64,000 bases of DNA from Bolinopsis microptera (GCF_026151205.1 NC_087074.1:13125182-13189181); one strand, 5' to 3'. Positions 43,510 through 54,544 are shown, counted from the stretch's first letter. Notes: generated by a model from the letters alone, not told the origin. Numbers and translations are program-made.

Positions 43510-44007
43510 TATTCGGGGTTATGGTTAGGGTTCCGGTTAGGGTTGGGATTAGGGTTTATGTAAAACCGTTTTGTACGGCTGCAAAACCAAAAAAATCAAA
43601 GTCACGTGAAATTTTTGGGCGAGCGATTTAGTAAGAGCCGTTCTTTGCAGTACCATTCAACCGTTTATGTAATTCAGACAAAAGCATTTCTTACATTGGG
43701 CCTAAAGCTAAGTTATATAACAAGACGGTCAACATTATCAACAAGGACATAAACAATAAAATACGTCACAACTTGCCTACAAGACAAATTCCTAAATTCA
43801 TTCAAGTCTACAGTCAGCAAGCATGTGCTTACTGCACAAGCACTTAACCCGGATGTGGATTGTGGGATGACAAGGACTGTGGACTGGAACAACTCAAATT
43901 TCGTACTTTTAGAAACTTAAATAATTTGGTACAAAATACGTTGATGATAACGAGCAACAAAACTTTGACCTCATAACAAAATACGACTATCTTCGAGCAT
44001 TTTTACA

Positions 44008-44113
44008 ATGCTATCGTTGTAGGTTTACAACCTACCAGGACGCGCGCCGAGTTGGACTCGTCGTATGGAACAGATATTTTACGAGTATCACCCGTTAACA
44101 GTTAATGCTATCG
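44008..44113 (+). mobile_element. Miniature DNA transposon M2, copy e
   Basis: The element begins at 44,017 with TTGTAGGTTTACAACC and ends CACCCGTTAACAGTT. It is flanked by ATGCTATCG on both sides (a 9-bp match, 10 if the preceding A is counted). Confidence 0.85.
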
Positions 44114-44539
44114 CTACCGCGCAATTTCACTGTCAGTGTCATTTACAAGATAAAAATATCACCGCGCATTCTTCAGACCCTGTGTCGCTGTTCTAACTTT
44201 CTGTCAAGAGATAAGAGTTATTTAGAAATTCTTAATATATTACTATTAAATTCTTAATAGTACTATTTAAATTTGCTAATAGCGTAATCATATTTTATAC
44301 ATTATTCATATTTTATACATTGTGTGCATATATTTATATTTGATTGTAATTAAAGATTTTAAGGCGTTAGTGCCGAGTAATGCCTCTGGGTAGTGCTCCT
44401 CAATCAATCAATCAACCACCAAACCCACCCCCCCCCGTAATTAACCGTTGAAGCATTTAATTGGAAACGTAATATGTGAACGACGTGACCCCTTGGCCTT
44501 ATTAGGGATTAGGATCAGATTATAAAGGGTTAGGTTTTC

Positions 44540-44880
44540 GAATTGCTCTAACGTTTAACCAGCGAGCCCTCACGCTTGCAGGGGGAGGGGGGAGATTCCA
44601 AATGATTACGCTAGTGTAATTCTGACACGATACACGATAGCTATGCAAAACTGATTACGGAGGGAGAGGGGGGGGGGGGGGGGGGCCGGGGGTAAAATTT
44701 GTCTGAAAAGTGATTACGTGATATGTGTCATACGTGAACGATCCTTGTATCACGTAATCATAATGACCCCCACGGTCGTTTCACTATGAAATGAGTTTCA
44801 CTGTATGCTGTAGAGTTTCTACGATACAGGGGCCGGAGCCGCGCACTCGTGCGCGGCGGGTCATACAACGTATGACAAAA
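44540..44880. repeat. Second copy of the GC-rich foldback repeat, with G tract
   Basis: It shares GCTTGCAG, GATACAGGGG, GCGCACTCGTGCGCGG and GTCATACAACGTATGAC with 29,230-29,500. It also contains TGATTACGGAGGG followed by a G run near 44,668-44,684, a signature shared with 46,630-46,745. Confidence 0.75.
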
Positions 44881-45128
44881 CGATCCCTACACCCTATTTC
44901 AATTTGTATTTAAGTTGCAATTCTTAGAATATTCTAATGAATTTACTGCAATATAGTTACACGGTAGGGACGGTAGCGTTAATCAGGTTTTCGAACGTAG
45001 TGGGAACAGTTTAAGCCAGTATCGTCAAGGTTAAGAAAAACAAAAATAAAACGCTATATGATTTTCTAGACGAAACAAAAGGTTCATCCAGCAGTCCTGA
45101 ATGCTGAAGCCAGCCAAAAAATTAAAAA

Positions 45129-45177
45129 AAGTACAAACACGTATATCTATTCTGAATAGATATACGTGTTTGTACTT
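45129..45177. repeat. 49-bp perfect palindrome with one-base centre
   Basis: The left arm AGTACAAACACGTATATC plus TATTC is followed after one T by its exact reverse complement, giving 24-bp arms. It can form a long cruciform or RNA hairpin. Nothing around it looks like a terminator or a gene end. Confidence 0.97.
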
Positions 45178-45604
45178 GAATAGTATTCAAATGGAGATGA
45201 GTTGTTTCTCCCAGCCAGTAGAGTACAGGAATTAAGGGGGAAATGCTGGTATTTATGGACGCTGCTATGAAAACCGGTCAGGCCGTCCTGATCTATTGAG
45301 CCTGGACGGACCTTTTCATCAGCTGGCAGGATCAAGGATCAAGGATGCAGACCTAAGTCCATGATAGAATGGGCCCAAGTTGTTTGTGCAATGGTAGTCT
45401 TAAGGTTAAAGGTACTACTTGAGAAAAGAAGGCTAATGATGACACTTGTGGTATCTTCTTGAGACATGATAAGGCAGCTTTAATTGTACTATCGAACTTA
45501 AACAGTCTACAAGTACAACCATAAAATTAAAAGATGGGTCATGGCATGGACATAATTTTATTACACAAAATTTGACTTAAAGTTAAAGATGAGCGCTATT
45601 TGCT

Positions 45605-45695
45605 TTCGGGAATCCCGATTTTATTCCCCGATTTTCGGGAATCCCGGGATTTTTGTTGCTCGGGATTCCCTTATCCCGGGTTGAATATTTTGATC
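45605..45695. repeat. Cluster of CGGGAATCCCG palindromes
   Basis: TTCGGGAATCCCGATT, TTTCGGGAATCCCGGGA, CTCGGGATTCCC and TTATCCCGGGTTG occur within 90 bp, separated by T-rich bridges. This could be the terminal repeat of a DNA transposon. No transposase is visible nearby. Confidence 0.8.
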
Positions 45696-46129
45696 GGGAT
45701 TGACTTCACTAGTGATTAATCATCATCCGTTCTTTTTGGGGTTATGGTTTTTGCCAAACTTTTAAAGGCCAAATCACGCGATAACTCTTGGGCTTTGGGT
45801 GAGTGATTGTTTGGTTTTCAGCGTGTCGTATTAGGCATAAATATAATATGCAATAACTAGTGTAACCCGTGCCTACGGCCGGGACTTCCCCATCGCAGTT
45901 GAATTGCAATAGTATAAACAGTGCAAAAGTTGAAATTGTGCAAAAGTATAAACTCGCTCTGTTGAAACCGACCGCATTAAAGTAAATTTAATTCTGAGGG
46001 CCAATCACCGATCAGATAACACTAATTTGTAATTGCTAATTCGTATTCAATGGGGAGAGAGTGTGAGAGAGGGACAAAAAGTGAATCACTTTAATATCAC
46101 ATTTGCAATACAAAACTATAGTGCGTACC

Positions 46130-46260
46130 TTAGGGCCAATAAATTTGGTTCACAATAAATTTGGTTACCATAATTTTGGTTGCCATAATTTTAGTCACAA
46201 ATTCCGCAAATTTTTAGTCTACAACAATTTTAGTCACATTTTTCGACTTTTCGAGACCAT
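46130..46260 (+). repeat. Imperfect AATTTTGGTYRCCATAATTT repeats
   Basis: AAATTTGGTTCACAATAAAT, TTTGGTTACCATAATTTTGG and TTGCCATAATTTTAGTCACA are variants of a ~15-20 bp word repeated five or six times. The short frame across it has no meaning. Confidence 0.7.
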
Positions 46261-46627
46261 TTTCCATTCCATTTACCTTAAGAACGACACATTTAGTCTT
46301 CCCCGGCTGAGCATTTCAGATTAAGCTGCAATGCATTACTCAGGAATTTCAATAACATCAGATCCAGAGTTTGTGACTCTGTATCACTAAGTTCTTCAGT
46401 ACACTGTTCAGTTTGAGTTTCTTTTCCGACTTTACCATTTCTGTCGGTACGACATAGTTTAAGTCGATATGATCCTTCAGCCGTTTCAACAGAGCATGCA
46501 TTTGGATGGATCGATTAAAAATGTAATGTCCAAGAGGAGCTCTAACCCTTTAAGTGCAATAGGACTTTAGTACGGTTTTGTGCAGTAGGAATGGTGATGT
46601 CATATATTAATTATAAACATTGTTAGC

Positions 46628-46699
46628 TTAGGGGTCGATCACATATTACGTAATCAGCCGAGGGGGGAGAGGGGGTTTACAAATGCTTACGGTTGATTA

Positions 46700-46735
<36 letters not shown>

Positions 46736-47080
46736 CCGGTCGTTGATTACGTAATCAAAATGTTCTTTTTTACCCTTTAGAATAATAACAATTTGACAAT
46801 ATTTTAATTCAAATTCCACTCAATTTCACTCTGATAGTGATAAAATTTAGAAATTGATCGAATATCCGGCTATAATAGTAAGTAGTTTAGAAGGTGCTTG
46901 GCCGGATATCATAACAATGATTTCGGCTCATCATGAAAATAAAGATAGCATGATCAGGGTAGCATGAAACGTAGAGAAAAGTGTTTTCTAGGAAAAAAGT
47001 CAAGGGGGGGGGGGCCCGGGGGGGGGTCAGCCGTCCGGCCATGATTACGTAATATTGCTGTCAGGAGGGGGGGGGTTGCA
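46628..47080. mobile_element. Miniature-element cluster with TACGTAATC ends and long G tracts
   Basis: GGGGTCGATCACATATTACG, TAATCAGCCGAGGGGGGAGA and TGATTACG followed by a ~35-base G run end in GTTGATTACGTAATCAAAAT at about 46,760. A second block (46,985-47,070) has G runs and GATTACGTAATATTG. Relatives occur at 30,685-30,745 and 44,585-44,760. Ends like this are common in animal miniature inverted-repeat elements. Autonomous partner not seen. Confidence 0.6.
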
Positions 47081-47551
47081 TGGGTCTTGATTACTGTTGA
47101 TATCAAATATATGCATGCAATGGCGCGCGCCATTATGCATCTTCAGTGCAAAATCAATTACACTTACACTCCAGATATTGATTTAGCGCGTTCCATATAA
47201 ATGCGCGGAAGACCGTTTTGACGATATTTTCAAAGCACATGCTAAATTAAATTAAAACTACAAATTTATATAAGAGATGCACAAAACACCACGAATAAAT
47301 TATCAACCCTGATTCTCAAAAGTAACAAAATCAATAAAAGGATCACGACTTGCGGGTTTGGCCCAATTCACTGCTTTCATCTTTGAAAGACACATTTATC
47401 TAAAACGATATCCAACCTATCGCAACAACTAACGGATGCTTCATCATTTCTTCACTCTCACCATAATAATCCAGCAATCTCGTTCGCTCTGTATAAATAA
47501 ATTAAGTAGAAAATTTAAAACTATGTAAAGTTCCACCATTTTCCTATTAAA

Positions 47552-50301
47552 CTAATTAACAAAATCTCGAACATTCTTTAGGAAGTTCACGTAGTTGTGG
47601 TGTTCAAAGGCTGCAGACATCTCAAAGAGAGTGCTCGAAAATTCCGCATCAAGACCTCGTCTTGTCAGATAATTCTCGAACTCTTCTATCAAAACCTAAA
47701 ATGTTTTTAAGTCAAAATTTACATAACGAACGACAGCACACGCTCCCCTGATACCAAGTAAAGATTCAGGATAAACTACAGGGAAATTAGCAAAGCTGCA
47801 AATAAATTATAATAGCAACTGATCATTGATCAAGCATTTACCTGAAAACAGAATTGGCGGACAAGCTTAAAACTGCGATTAACAACAGTTTAGTGTAGCA
47901 TCAAATTTAACAATAATAAAGAACCACTAACGTAATCAAGGTTTCCAAAGTCAGTGGTGAAAGCCACATGGTCATCCTCGCCAGGTCCTGCAAAAGCCAC
48001 CTCACTAATCACAAACTGATCCAGGTTCTGTTCCTCCGTTGTCATGTGATAGTTGCAACTGAAGACCAGTTTACCCTGAAATAAAGGAGGGGGTGAACTG
48101 AGGTATCAACCCGGCAAACAACTCGTCACAGGGCTGTTATTTGTTGTTTGCACCGCATTTGTTTTTATTTATTCGAGAATGCTGAAAGCTGATTGGTTCA
48201 AGTTCGGAAAAACTTCATTCGTGACCAGGAGAATAGTAAGTATTTAGCGATTCCATGAAATAGTTACACGATATTAAACAGCAAATAGACCTGAGGTTTA
48301 GATATTTCTATCTTGAAGGAAGGTAAGTATTGGGGTGGGTTTTCTTCAGGGTCATCTTCAGCTGGGGCCAACTCAGTATTATTGTTTAAATCCAACTCAA
48401 CCTGATATAAGAGAGGAGGTTAATTTACAACAACAAATTTATTGGTCTGAAAACCAAATAAAAATTAAAATAAACCAATTTATTGGATTTTACAGTTTTA
48501 AATTGAAATTACAGTTTTAAATTGAAATTAGTTAACTTTTAAGTTTCAATAATTTACGTTAACAATTATTAGACTGGGATGATGATTACATGTTGTAGAC
48601 TTGTATTACTTATTATTATACTATCAGCTCACTGTTCAATACTACTACTACTACACAGTGGGCTGTGAGTGAGGGTCATGCTAGCATAGGGTATTTTAGA
48701 CCATCACACATGCCCCTAACTTTGTTTCTAAGGTAATTTGGGTACAAAAATACGATTCCAATCATTTACAGGGCCGAAAATGTCTCAGAAAAAATTTTTG
48801 GGCCGATTTTAAGCAATCTTGTAGTCCAAAAATAGGAGGCTGATCCCAGAAAAAGTTGTTTTTTTAGAGGTTTAATCAATTTTAAAGCTCTTTTATGAAC
48901 TGTAAACGAAGGAAGCTATCTTAGGAACTCAAATCTTTTTGAATTATGAAAAAATATTGATCAGAACAAAAGTTGTGCCCATTTATATGACCAAAATTTT
49001 CTGAAACACCAAAATTGTTCCTGTTATTTTCAAAAATTTCGTTTAAAATCACGATTTTTTGGATTTTTATCAATTTTAACTATAATAATTGTGATATTTT
49101 GATTTTTCATCCATATGCATCTGGTCTAGGATGCAAAAAATGCCACAAACATGGAGAATAACAAAAATATGTCAATTTAATAGCAAAATTGAGCTCATAA
49201 ATTATCTAAAAATGCAGCAAATTTTACCCAATTTTTGAGTTTCTTAATTTTGTAAACAGAGTTGCCCAAAAGTTCCCAAAGTGATTCTTATTGCATCTGA
49301 TAGGGAATTGTCTAAGCTTTCTGATGATACCATGCATTATACCGAACTATTGCAAACCAACAACGATTTCTGTCGTTAAATACCCCAAAAATTGCCTAAA
49401 ATACACGCCATAAAAAAGGCGCGGTCAAAAATCAGGTGAAAATGTTAAAGTCACACAGTTTTTTTTAGATGACTGAGTATTCTTAAGTACTATACTGTAT
49501 TTCAATTATTAAAAACTGCCTTGATCAGGCATTTTAGCCCAAAATAATAAATATTAGGCAATTTTTGGCTAAAAAAGGCAAAATTTCTTGACAGTGAAAA
49601 ATGCTATTTTTTCACGCGACGCCATTTTGGCATCTTGCAAAGTTTTTAATTACGGTTTTTTGCATGAAATCGGGCTAGCGTTTTAGAATAAGGAAAGCTT
49701 ATTTTCAAAGAAATTTAAGAAAGTCGATTTTAGGCCTATGCTAGCATGGTAGCCCACTGTGTACTATATACTACTCCATTATGTAAGGTCCTACAAATCT
49801 TACCCGGATAGTCTCATTGTTGTATTGTTTCTGGAGGATGATGGTGGCACCGTTGACAGACCTAGTGAAGTCGGAGGGTTCTGCGCTGGGTGCTGAATCG
49901 TAACTCACAGCACCTTCCTCGTGTAGGATCTCGTTGTTTAGTGCTGACATTAGGGTGGAATCTGGGAGTTTTACCGAGATAAGTGGCACAATTCGGTTTT
50001 AGAGTGAAGGCATTCAGAGATCATAATACTGAACTTAGGTCTCTACTGTGCGTTTTTAATAAAAACCATCAGCGTTTTAAAACAACCATTTGCTGGTTAG
50101 CGTTATAATCTAGAGATACCAAGATGAAAAGAGACGATTAAGAAAGCACTAACCATTAGACATGTGTCTGACTTGAGGAATTGTAGCGACTGAATGCCTC
50201 AGAGTGGAAGGAATCAGATTAGGAACGTTAGATTTAGGCAGTCTACAGAGTTTGTTAGCAAGACCGCTAGCTCTGCACATACTTCGCAACACCGTGTTCA
50301 T
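47552..50301 (-). CDS. C1QBP: Mitochondrial p32 / C1QBP (MAM33 family)
   Basis: p32 is an acidic, doughnut-shaped homotrimer of the mitochondrial matrix, needed for mitochondrial ribosome assembly and translation. Five exons join without phase conflict: 50,154-50,301, 49,804-49,961, 48,291-48,401, 47,932-48,075 and 47,552-47,695, giving 234 residues. The first exon encodes a basic, acid-poor leader (MNTVLRSMCRASGLANKLCR), fitting a matrix-targeting peptide. Exon 2 has the family N-terminal helix and NETIR, joined to exon 3 VELDLNNNTE, matching EVTFNINNS of human p32. Exons 4-5 give YHMTTEEQ, EVAFAGPGEDD and the C-terminal helix FEMSAAFEHHNYVNFLKNVR. Length is close to the family norm. All exons are intact. 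The intron between exons 2 and 3 contains a 1.1-kb transposon-like element. Confidence 0.95.
48655..49760. mobile_element. hAT-like non-autonomous element, ~1.1 kb, in a C1QBP intron
   Basis: The ends are inverted repeats: ACAGTGGGCT..CATGCTAGCATAGG at the left and CCTATGCTAGCATG..AGCCCACTGT at the right. The left side has an extra TGAGTGAGGG. CAGTGG-type tips are typical of hAT transposons. The interior is A/T-rich with no transposase frame. An 8-bp target duplication is not clear. Confidence 0.7.
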
Positions 50302-51652
50302 TGCTATACTGCAGTAGTGCAAAATTTAGGTAATGTCGAGTACAATAATCATATAGAAAATGCTAAGTAAAAATAGCATAAAATATCAGTAATACTAATC
50401 ACAATCTGACTCGTACAAATTAATCAGGTACCAAGTGCCGTACGTGACGTCGACTAAGTGCAACTTTAGAATTTACAAAAAAGACCCACCCACCCCCTTC
50501 GCGGTACTAACTGTTTTTTCGGATAATATTTAGGTCACCCACCCCTTTGGCGGTACTAACTGTTGAGAAATCACGGTACTAACTGTGTCTTGGTATATAA
50601 AATAAGATACCCACCCATACATTGCTTTAAACAGCTCATTAAACATTGGGAAATGGGCAAATTATACCCATTATTTAGTAAGGGTTTTGTATTCAATGTA
50701 GTCGAATTAGATAAAAAGTTACAAAAAAAGGAAATTTAAAAAAAAAACCCAAAAAAAAGAAAAAAAAACCTCCAAATCCATTCCCAAAATTGAAATTAGA
50801 GGTAAAATGGGTTTTTTTGGGGTTGGACACCCCCCTTAGTACCATGTACTAACTGTTTTTCTGGGAAATGAGCAGCAGACCCACCACTTATGATCCTCCG
50901 TCGAGAGTGCAAGTCTATATTTATAGCAACTGATACGAGGTCGAAGCAGATGTCGAAAGAAGATACAAAAAGTTACTTATTCCAATTTTATTTTAATATT
51001 ATTCTAATTCCAGGACAGTTGCAGTGCTGATTTTGCTACAACCCAAAACATCAAAAGAGATATTAATTAGATTCTCGTTAAGTGATCTCACGTGTTAAGC
51101 AAGGTCACGTGATCACCGTGTGATAAAGGCCTCATCAAGAGGGTGAGATACGTCTACTAGGTTGTAAGGGATTACTTACCAACTGCGAAACACATTCGTA
51201 GCCGACACCGCACGATGAGTACTCACAACATTAACTAATAATCAACTAACCCCACCCTAAGTATTTAAGTAATTTCCAATTTAGTGACCTATCTAAGTAA
51301 CATGAAACGAACAAGACGCAGTTTCACTGTCATTATAATTCGACAGTTTTTTGGCGGGGTTTGTTTTCCATTAAGACTTACCCGTGATACGAAACATTCT
51401 ATATATTTTACAGTTTACAGAATAATTGAGTACACGTTTACTGTTTACATTTGGTCCAATTAACTACTCTAATTGTTAAATTGTACGCCGACATCGTGCA
51501 GTGAGGACAATCGCCTATGATAAACAAATGGGACCACTATTCTCACCAGACTAGTAACTCGTAATTAGTACTGCATTTTTCAACGCCCCCGCACTTGATT
51601 ATAGAGAAAATTAGATATACTGTTTTCACCGTTCTTATCTTCAAGTTTAACT
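50302..51652. promoter_or_regulatory. Divergent intergenic region between C1QBP and the secreted-protein gene
   Basis: About 1.35 kb separate the two divergently transcribed genes, so both promoters should lie here. No core promoter elements were assigned with confidence. The middle holds a GGTACTAACTGT repeat block. Confidence 0.4.
50487..50880 (+). repeat. Block with repeated (C/G)GGTACTAACTGT and CACCCACCCC words
   Basis: GCGGTACTAACTGTTTTTTC, GCGGTACTAACTGTTGAGAA, ACGGTACTAACTGTGTC and CCATGTACTAACTGTTTTTC occur at 50,500-50,860, with GACCCACCCACCCCCTT and TCACCCACCCCTTT before the first two and an A-rich stretch in between. It may be a small mobile element; ends are unclear. Confidence 0.6.
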
Positions 51653-52960
51653 ATGATTCACGTCTTAAAAGACTGTACGCCTCTGTTTCTGTTTCGATTA
51701 ATGGAAATTAAGCTGCAATATACCTTTATTCTATTTTTGATGTCGTTTGCGACAATTTCTGCCCAAAATCAGAACTGTGTTGCTGATTTTGATCTTCACG
51801 ACGTGCAAAAATACGATTTTATAATTCCTAACTCGGATCAAGAAAAGAACCCAAATTATTGGGACAATACCCAATTAAACTATTACGTTTTTGGAAAGTT
51901 TGATGACTCTACAAGTGACAAGGAAACCAAAATAACTGCTGGACTCTACAATGGACCGGATCTCATCTACAAAACAGTTATCAACTGCGACAAGGGGACT
52001 TGGGTAAATACAATCTATAATAGAGCCTCCAAAGACGAAAGAATTCTCCATGGAAAGATTGAGGGGAATCATACGTCGTGCAAAGCCGGAGACCCATTTG
52101 ATTTGATCCTAAAAGTTAACAACTTTTATCAAATAAGCTGGATCTTCAATGCTCAGCCACTGCAGTACGGTGTAAGGGAGTTCTGCAAACCTTTAGAGGA
52201 ACCAAAAATATTGCAAGAAGGGGGGAAGACCAGTTTTGTGCGTTGTCGACCAGGAGTAAGACGTCCCAAAGTTAAAGTATCATCAAAACATAACGCATAC
52301 CAAGCAACCAGATTTGTTCTCAAAGCAACTGGCAGAGCTAAATTTGAACGTTTGGCTTTCGGGCAGTGCTCTGCATGGCCCAAAGGAATGGAAAATCAAT
52401 GCCAAAAGGTAAGAAGCTGGGTACATTCGAGAAGCAAAGCTAATCTAACTGAAGAAACTGTTGCTAAACATTTAAAAGAATTCCCTCTAGACGTAAACGT
52501 TACAAGAGGGCTGGGGGTTTTTGGTAACAACAGGATTGTTCATACCCCAACTTGTCTTTCGAAAAAATACTTCAATTTCATACAAATGTTGGTTCACCCT
52601 GACCGAAACATTCCCAATACACATGATTACAGATCCATGAAAGTCTACTGCTGCTGTACCAACATGAGAACTGGCCAGGTTTTTGAGAATAATTTTAACA
52701 AGTATTGCTTGATTTTCGCCGATTGCATTGGGAGGCAAAGATCCTGCTATGAGGCCTACGACAGAATAATAGGCAAGGAGATTGAAGACGAGAAGAAGGG
52801 AAGTGAAGAGGAATCTGACGAGGAGCCACCAGGGGAATTGGAAACTACAGACAATGAACTTGCCGTAGTTTTGACAGTTAACAACACAGATGGCAGAACC
52901 GGGGTTCTTGCAGACATCACCAGTACATCTCATGGTTTGGAACAAGAGCTGGAGATCTAA
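51653..52960 (+). CDS. Secreted protein, single exon, possible galectin-like N-terminal half
   Basis: The 435-codon frame has two candidate starts. Met17 gives a textbook signal peptide (MEIKLQYTFILFLMSFATIS then AQ), so it is the likelier start. Residues ~40-180 show alternating beta-like segments with ERILHGKI, GDPFDLILKVNNFYQISWIF and N-terminal YYVFGKFDD, reminiscent of galectin-type lectins (ER..F, PF.L.I.V....Y.I). This is inference, and key sugar-binding residues cannot be confirmed. A basic middle (RPGVRRPKVKVSSK) is followed by a cysteine-rich part with a CCC cluster (KVYCCCTNMRTG, KYCLIFADCIGRQRSC) and an acidic tail (EEESDEEPPGELE). At least four N-glycosylation sequons (NHT, NLT, NVT, NNT) support secretion. 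I do not know the family. The lack of introns is unusual in this neighbourhood and could reflect retroposition. Confidence 0.85.
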   Translation: MIHVLKDCTPLFLFRLMEIKLQYTFILFLMSFATISAQNQNCVADFDLHDVQKYDFIIPNSDQEKNPNYWDNTQLNYYVFGKFDDSTSDKETKITAGLYNGPDLIYKTVINCDKGTWVNTIYNRASKDERILHGKIEGNHTSCKAGDPFDLILKVNNFYQISWIFNAQPLQYGVREFCKPLEEPKILQEGGKTSFVRCRPGVRRPKVKVSSKHNAYQATRFVLKATGRAKFERLAFGQCSAWPKGMENQCQKVRSWVHSRSKANLTEETVAKHLKEFPLDVNVTRGLGVFGNNRIVHTPTCLSKKYFNFIQMLVHPDRNIPNTHDYRSMKVYCCCTNMRTGQVFENNFNKYCLIFADCIGRQRSCYEAYDRIIGKEIEDEKKGSEEESDEEPPGELETTDNELAVVLTVNNTDGRTGVLADITSTSHGLEQELEI

Positions 52961-53566
52961 AAAGTTGAGGACAGTAAAAATGTAGAATTTTTGAAAGTTT
53001 CAAATTAGAGTATGTAATATTGTTAGTGTCAATTAATGTCGGAACATATTGTGGTGACGTTATTTGTGAAGACTCTTGGTATGTAGGCACATTAGGGGTT
53101 TAAATATATTAGAGTAGATTTAACTAATTATGTAATATTTAGAAGATTTTTCGTGAAAAGTTCGATTTTTCATTGCTTTTTTTATTATCGTAAGAATGTT
53201 ACTCAGAGATCATAGAAAACAATCAATATTGTTTACAAATTAAACGAAATATTGCTTATTAACAGACAAACTAGTTAATGTACGTTAATGTATAAACTGG
53301 TTGATACCGATTTTACTGCAGTCCATATAATTAGCGATTACATTTACGAAGGTACCATTACCAGTTTGGTACTGGCTTCAAAATCTTTAATACTCTTTCA
53401 ACTCCTTTCAATTTCGGTAGAGAAATGAAATTAAAAATGTTGAAAAAAGTCGGATTTTAAAATAACCATGGTGCGCACTGCACTGCACATCACGTCATAT
53501 TTTATGAGATACTTATTCATTCATGGAAAATATATAGACGGAATATTTTGTAATTGATTGGTAATA

Positions 53567-54279
53567 TAGTCCAGTCATATATGGACATTTATGGAAATGA
53601 ACCTGCAAATTTTCAGATACTCACAAAACTTTGCACAGACCTTCCCAAAGGTATGAATAAACAATTTTCGGTTGGAGACATTTTAGGGTACATGTTGCTT
53701 CATAAGTTGTATATAAACATGGCCATTTTGCACAATTTGCACTCATTCAAAAATCTCTAAGGCCTTCATAGCCCAATTAACCAGATAACCATATTTTTGC
53801 ATGATTTATAGAACCGAAAATCAGTTTTTCGCCAATAACTGAAAAAGTAAGCACTTTAAGGCATATGTTTCTTCGTAAGTCATATATAAATATGCCAATT
53901 GCGGTTCTTTTGCAGTCCATCCGAAGACTCTATCACGATCCTATAAAAAGTTAATAAAATGGGCTCAGCGCCACGCCCAAAATGGTTTTTGGCGAATTTC
54001 TCGAAAAGTAAGGATTTTAGGCCATGTGTTGATCAATAACTCCTATATTAACATGCATATGCGGCTTCGTTTAAGCCTATTTTGAAGTCTCTACGACCTT
54101 CAGAAGTTAAGGGTCAGTTACGTTATTTGGTCAATATGGGCGTGGCCCTCCTGGGTTTTCCCCACGGTAAAAAAATGTCTCCAACCGAAAATCGTTTATT
54201 CATACCTTTGGGAAGGTCTGTGCAAAGTTTCGTGAGTATCTGAAGATTTGCAGGCAGCTGTCCTTAAATGACTGGACTA
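53567..54279. mobile_element. Non-autonomous foldback element with TA ends, ~710 bp
   Basis: About 110-120 bp at the left (TAGTCCAGTCATATATGGAC .. AACTTTGCACAGACCTTCCC .. TTCGGTTGGAGACATTTT) return inverted at the right, with few mismatches. The outermost bases are TA on both sides, as for Tc1/mariner-type insertion. The interior has no transposase. A short frame at the left end is a by-product of the repeat. Confidence 0.82.
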
Positions 54280-54544
54280 ATACTAGGAATATGATATGAT
54301 TTATGAAGCCTTATATATCATGATTGTATTTTGATATCTTAAAATTGTTGACGTATCTCATTATATCATGCCGGCTAAAATATACATCGAATTTGATCAA
54401 CTATATTACAATACTCGTACACACTGGAAAAATGTTCATCCCAAACTTAACAATGGATCCATTGTTATCAATACGTGTCTTCTGACTCTGCATCTAAACT
54501 GGATGGTCCCAAATGAACGGCCCTAGAGTCCTATATCATATTAG

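Larger units (their letters stand above)
43000..43995 (+). mobile_element. LINE-like ORF relic with PHD-like cysteine cluster, split by M2 and M1
   Basis: The frame at 43,000-43,167 reads CCYCDNLSHTRC and GCKECLRKIFPAYD, like the C/H-rich finger at the start of some non-LTR retrotransposon ORFs. Leaving out the M2 insertion, the same frame resumes after 43,275 as MINFSNTISFNPFNRDHLSN until the M1 copy. Further remnants follow at 43,690-43,940 (YIGPKAKLYNKTVNIINKD; NPDVDCGMTRTVDWNN). Stops, rearrangement and a short TTAGGG-like tract at 43,510-43,555 show it is dead. The family is uncertain. Confidence 0.5.

Noticed and set aside
45147-45335. 62-codon minus-strand frame as an upstream exon of the SWIM gene
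   Set aside because: It begins in the palindrome, has no MULE-type motif and no splice borders that fit.
52487-52945. 152-codon minus-strand frame
   Set aside because: Antisense shadow of the secreted-protein gene; no splice signals or family resemblance.
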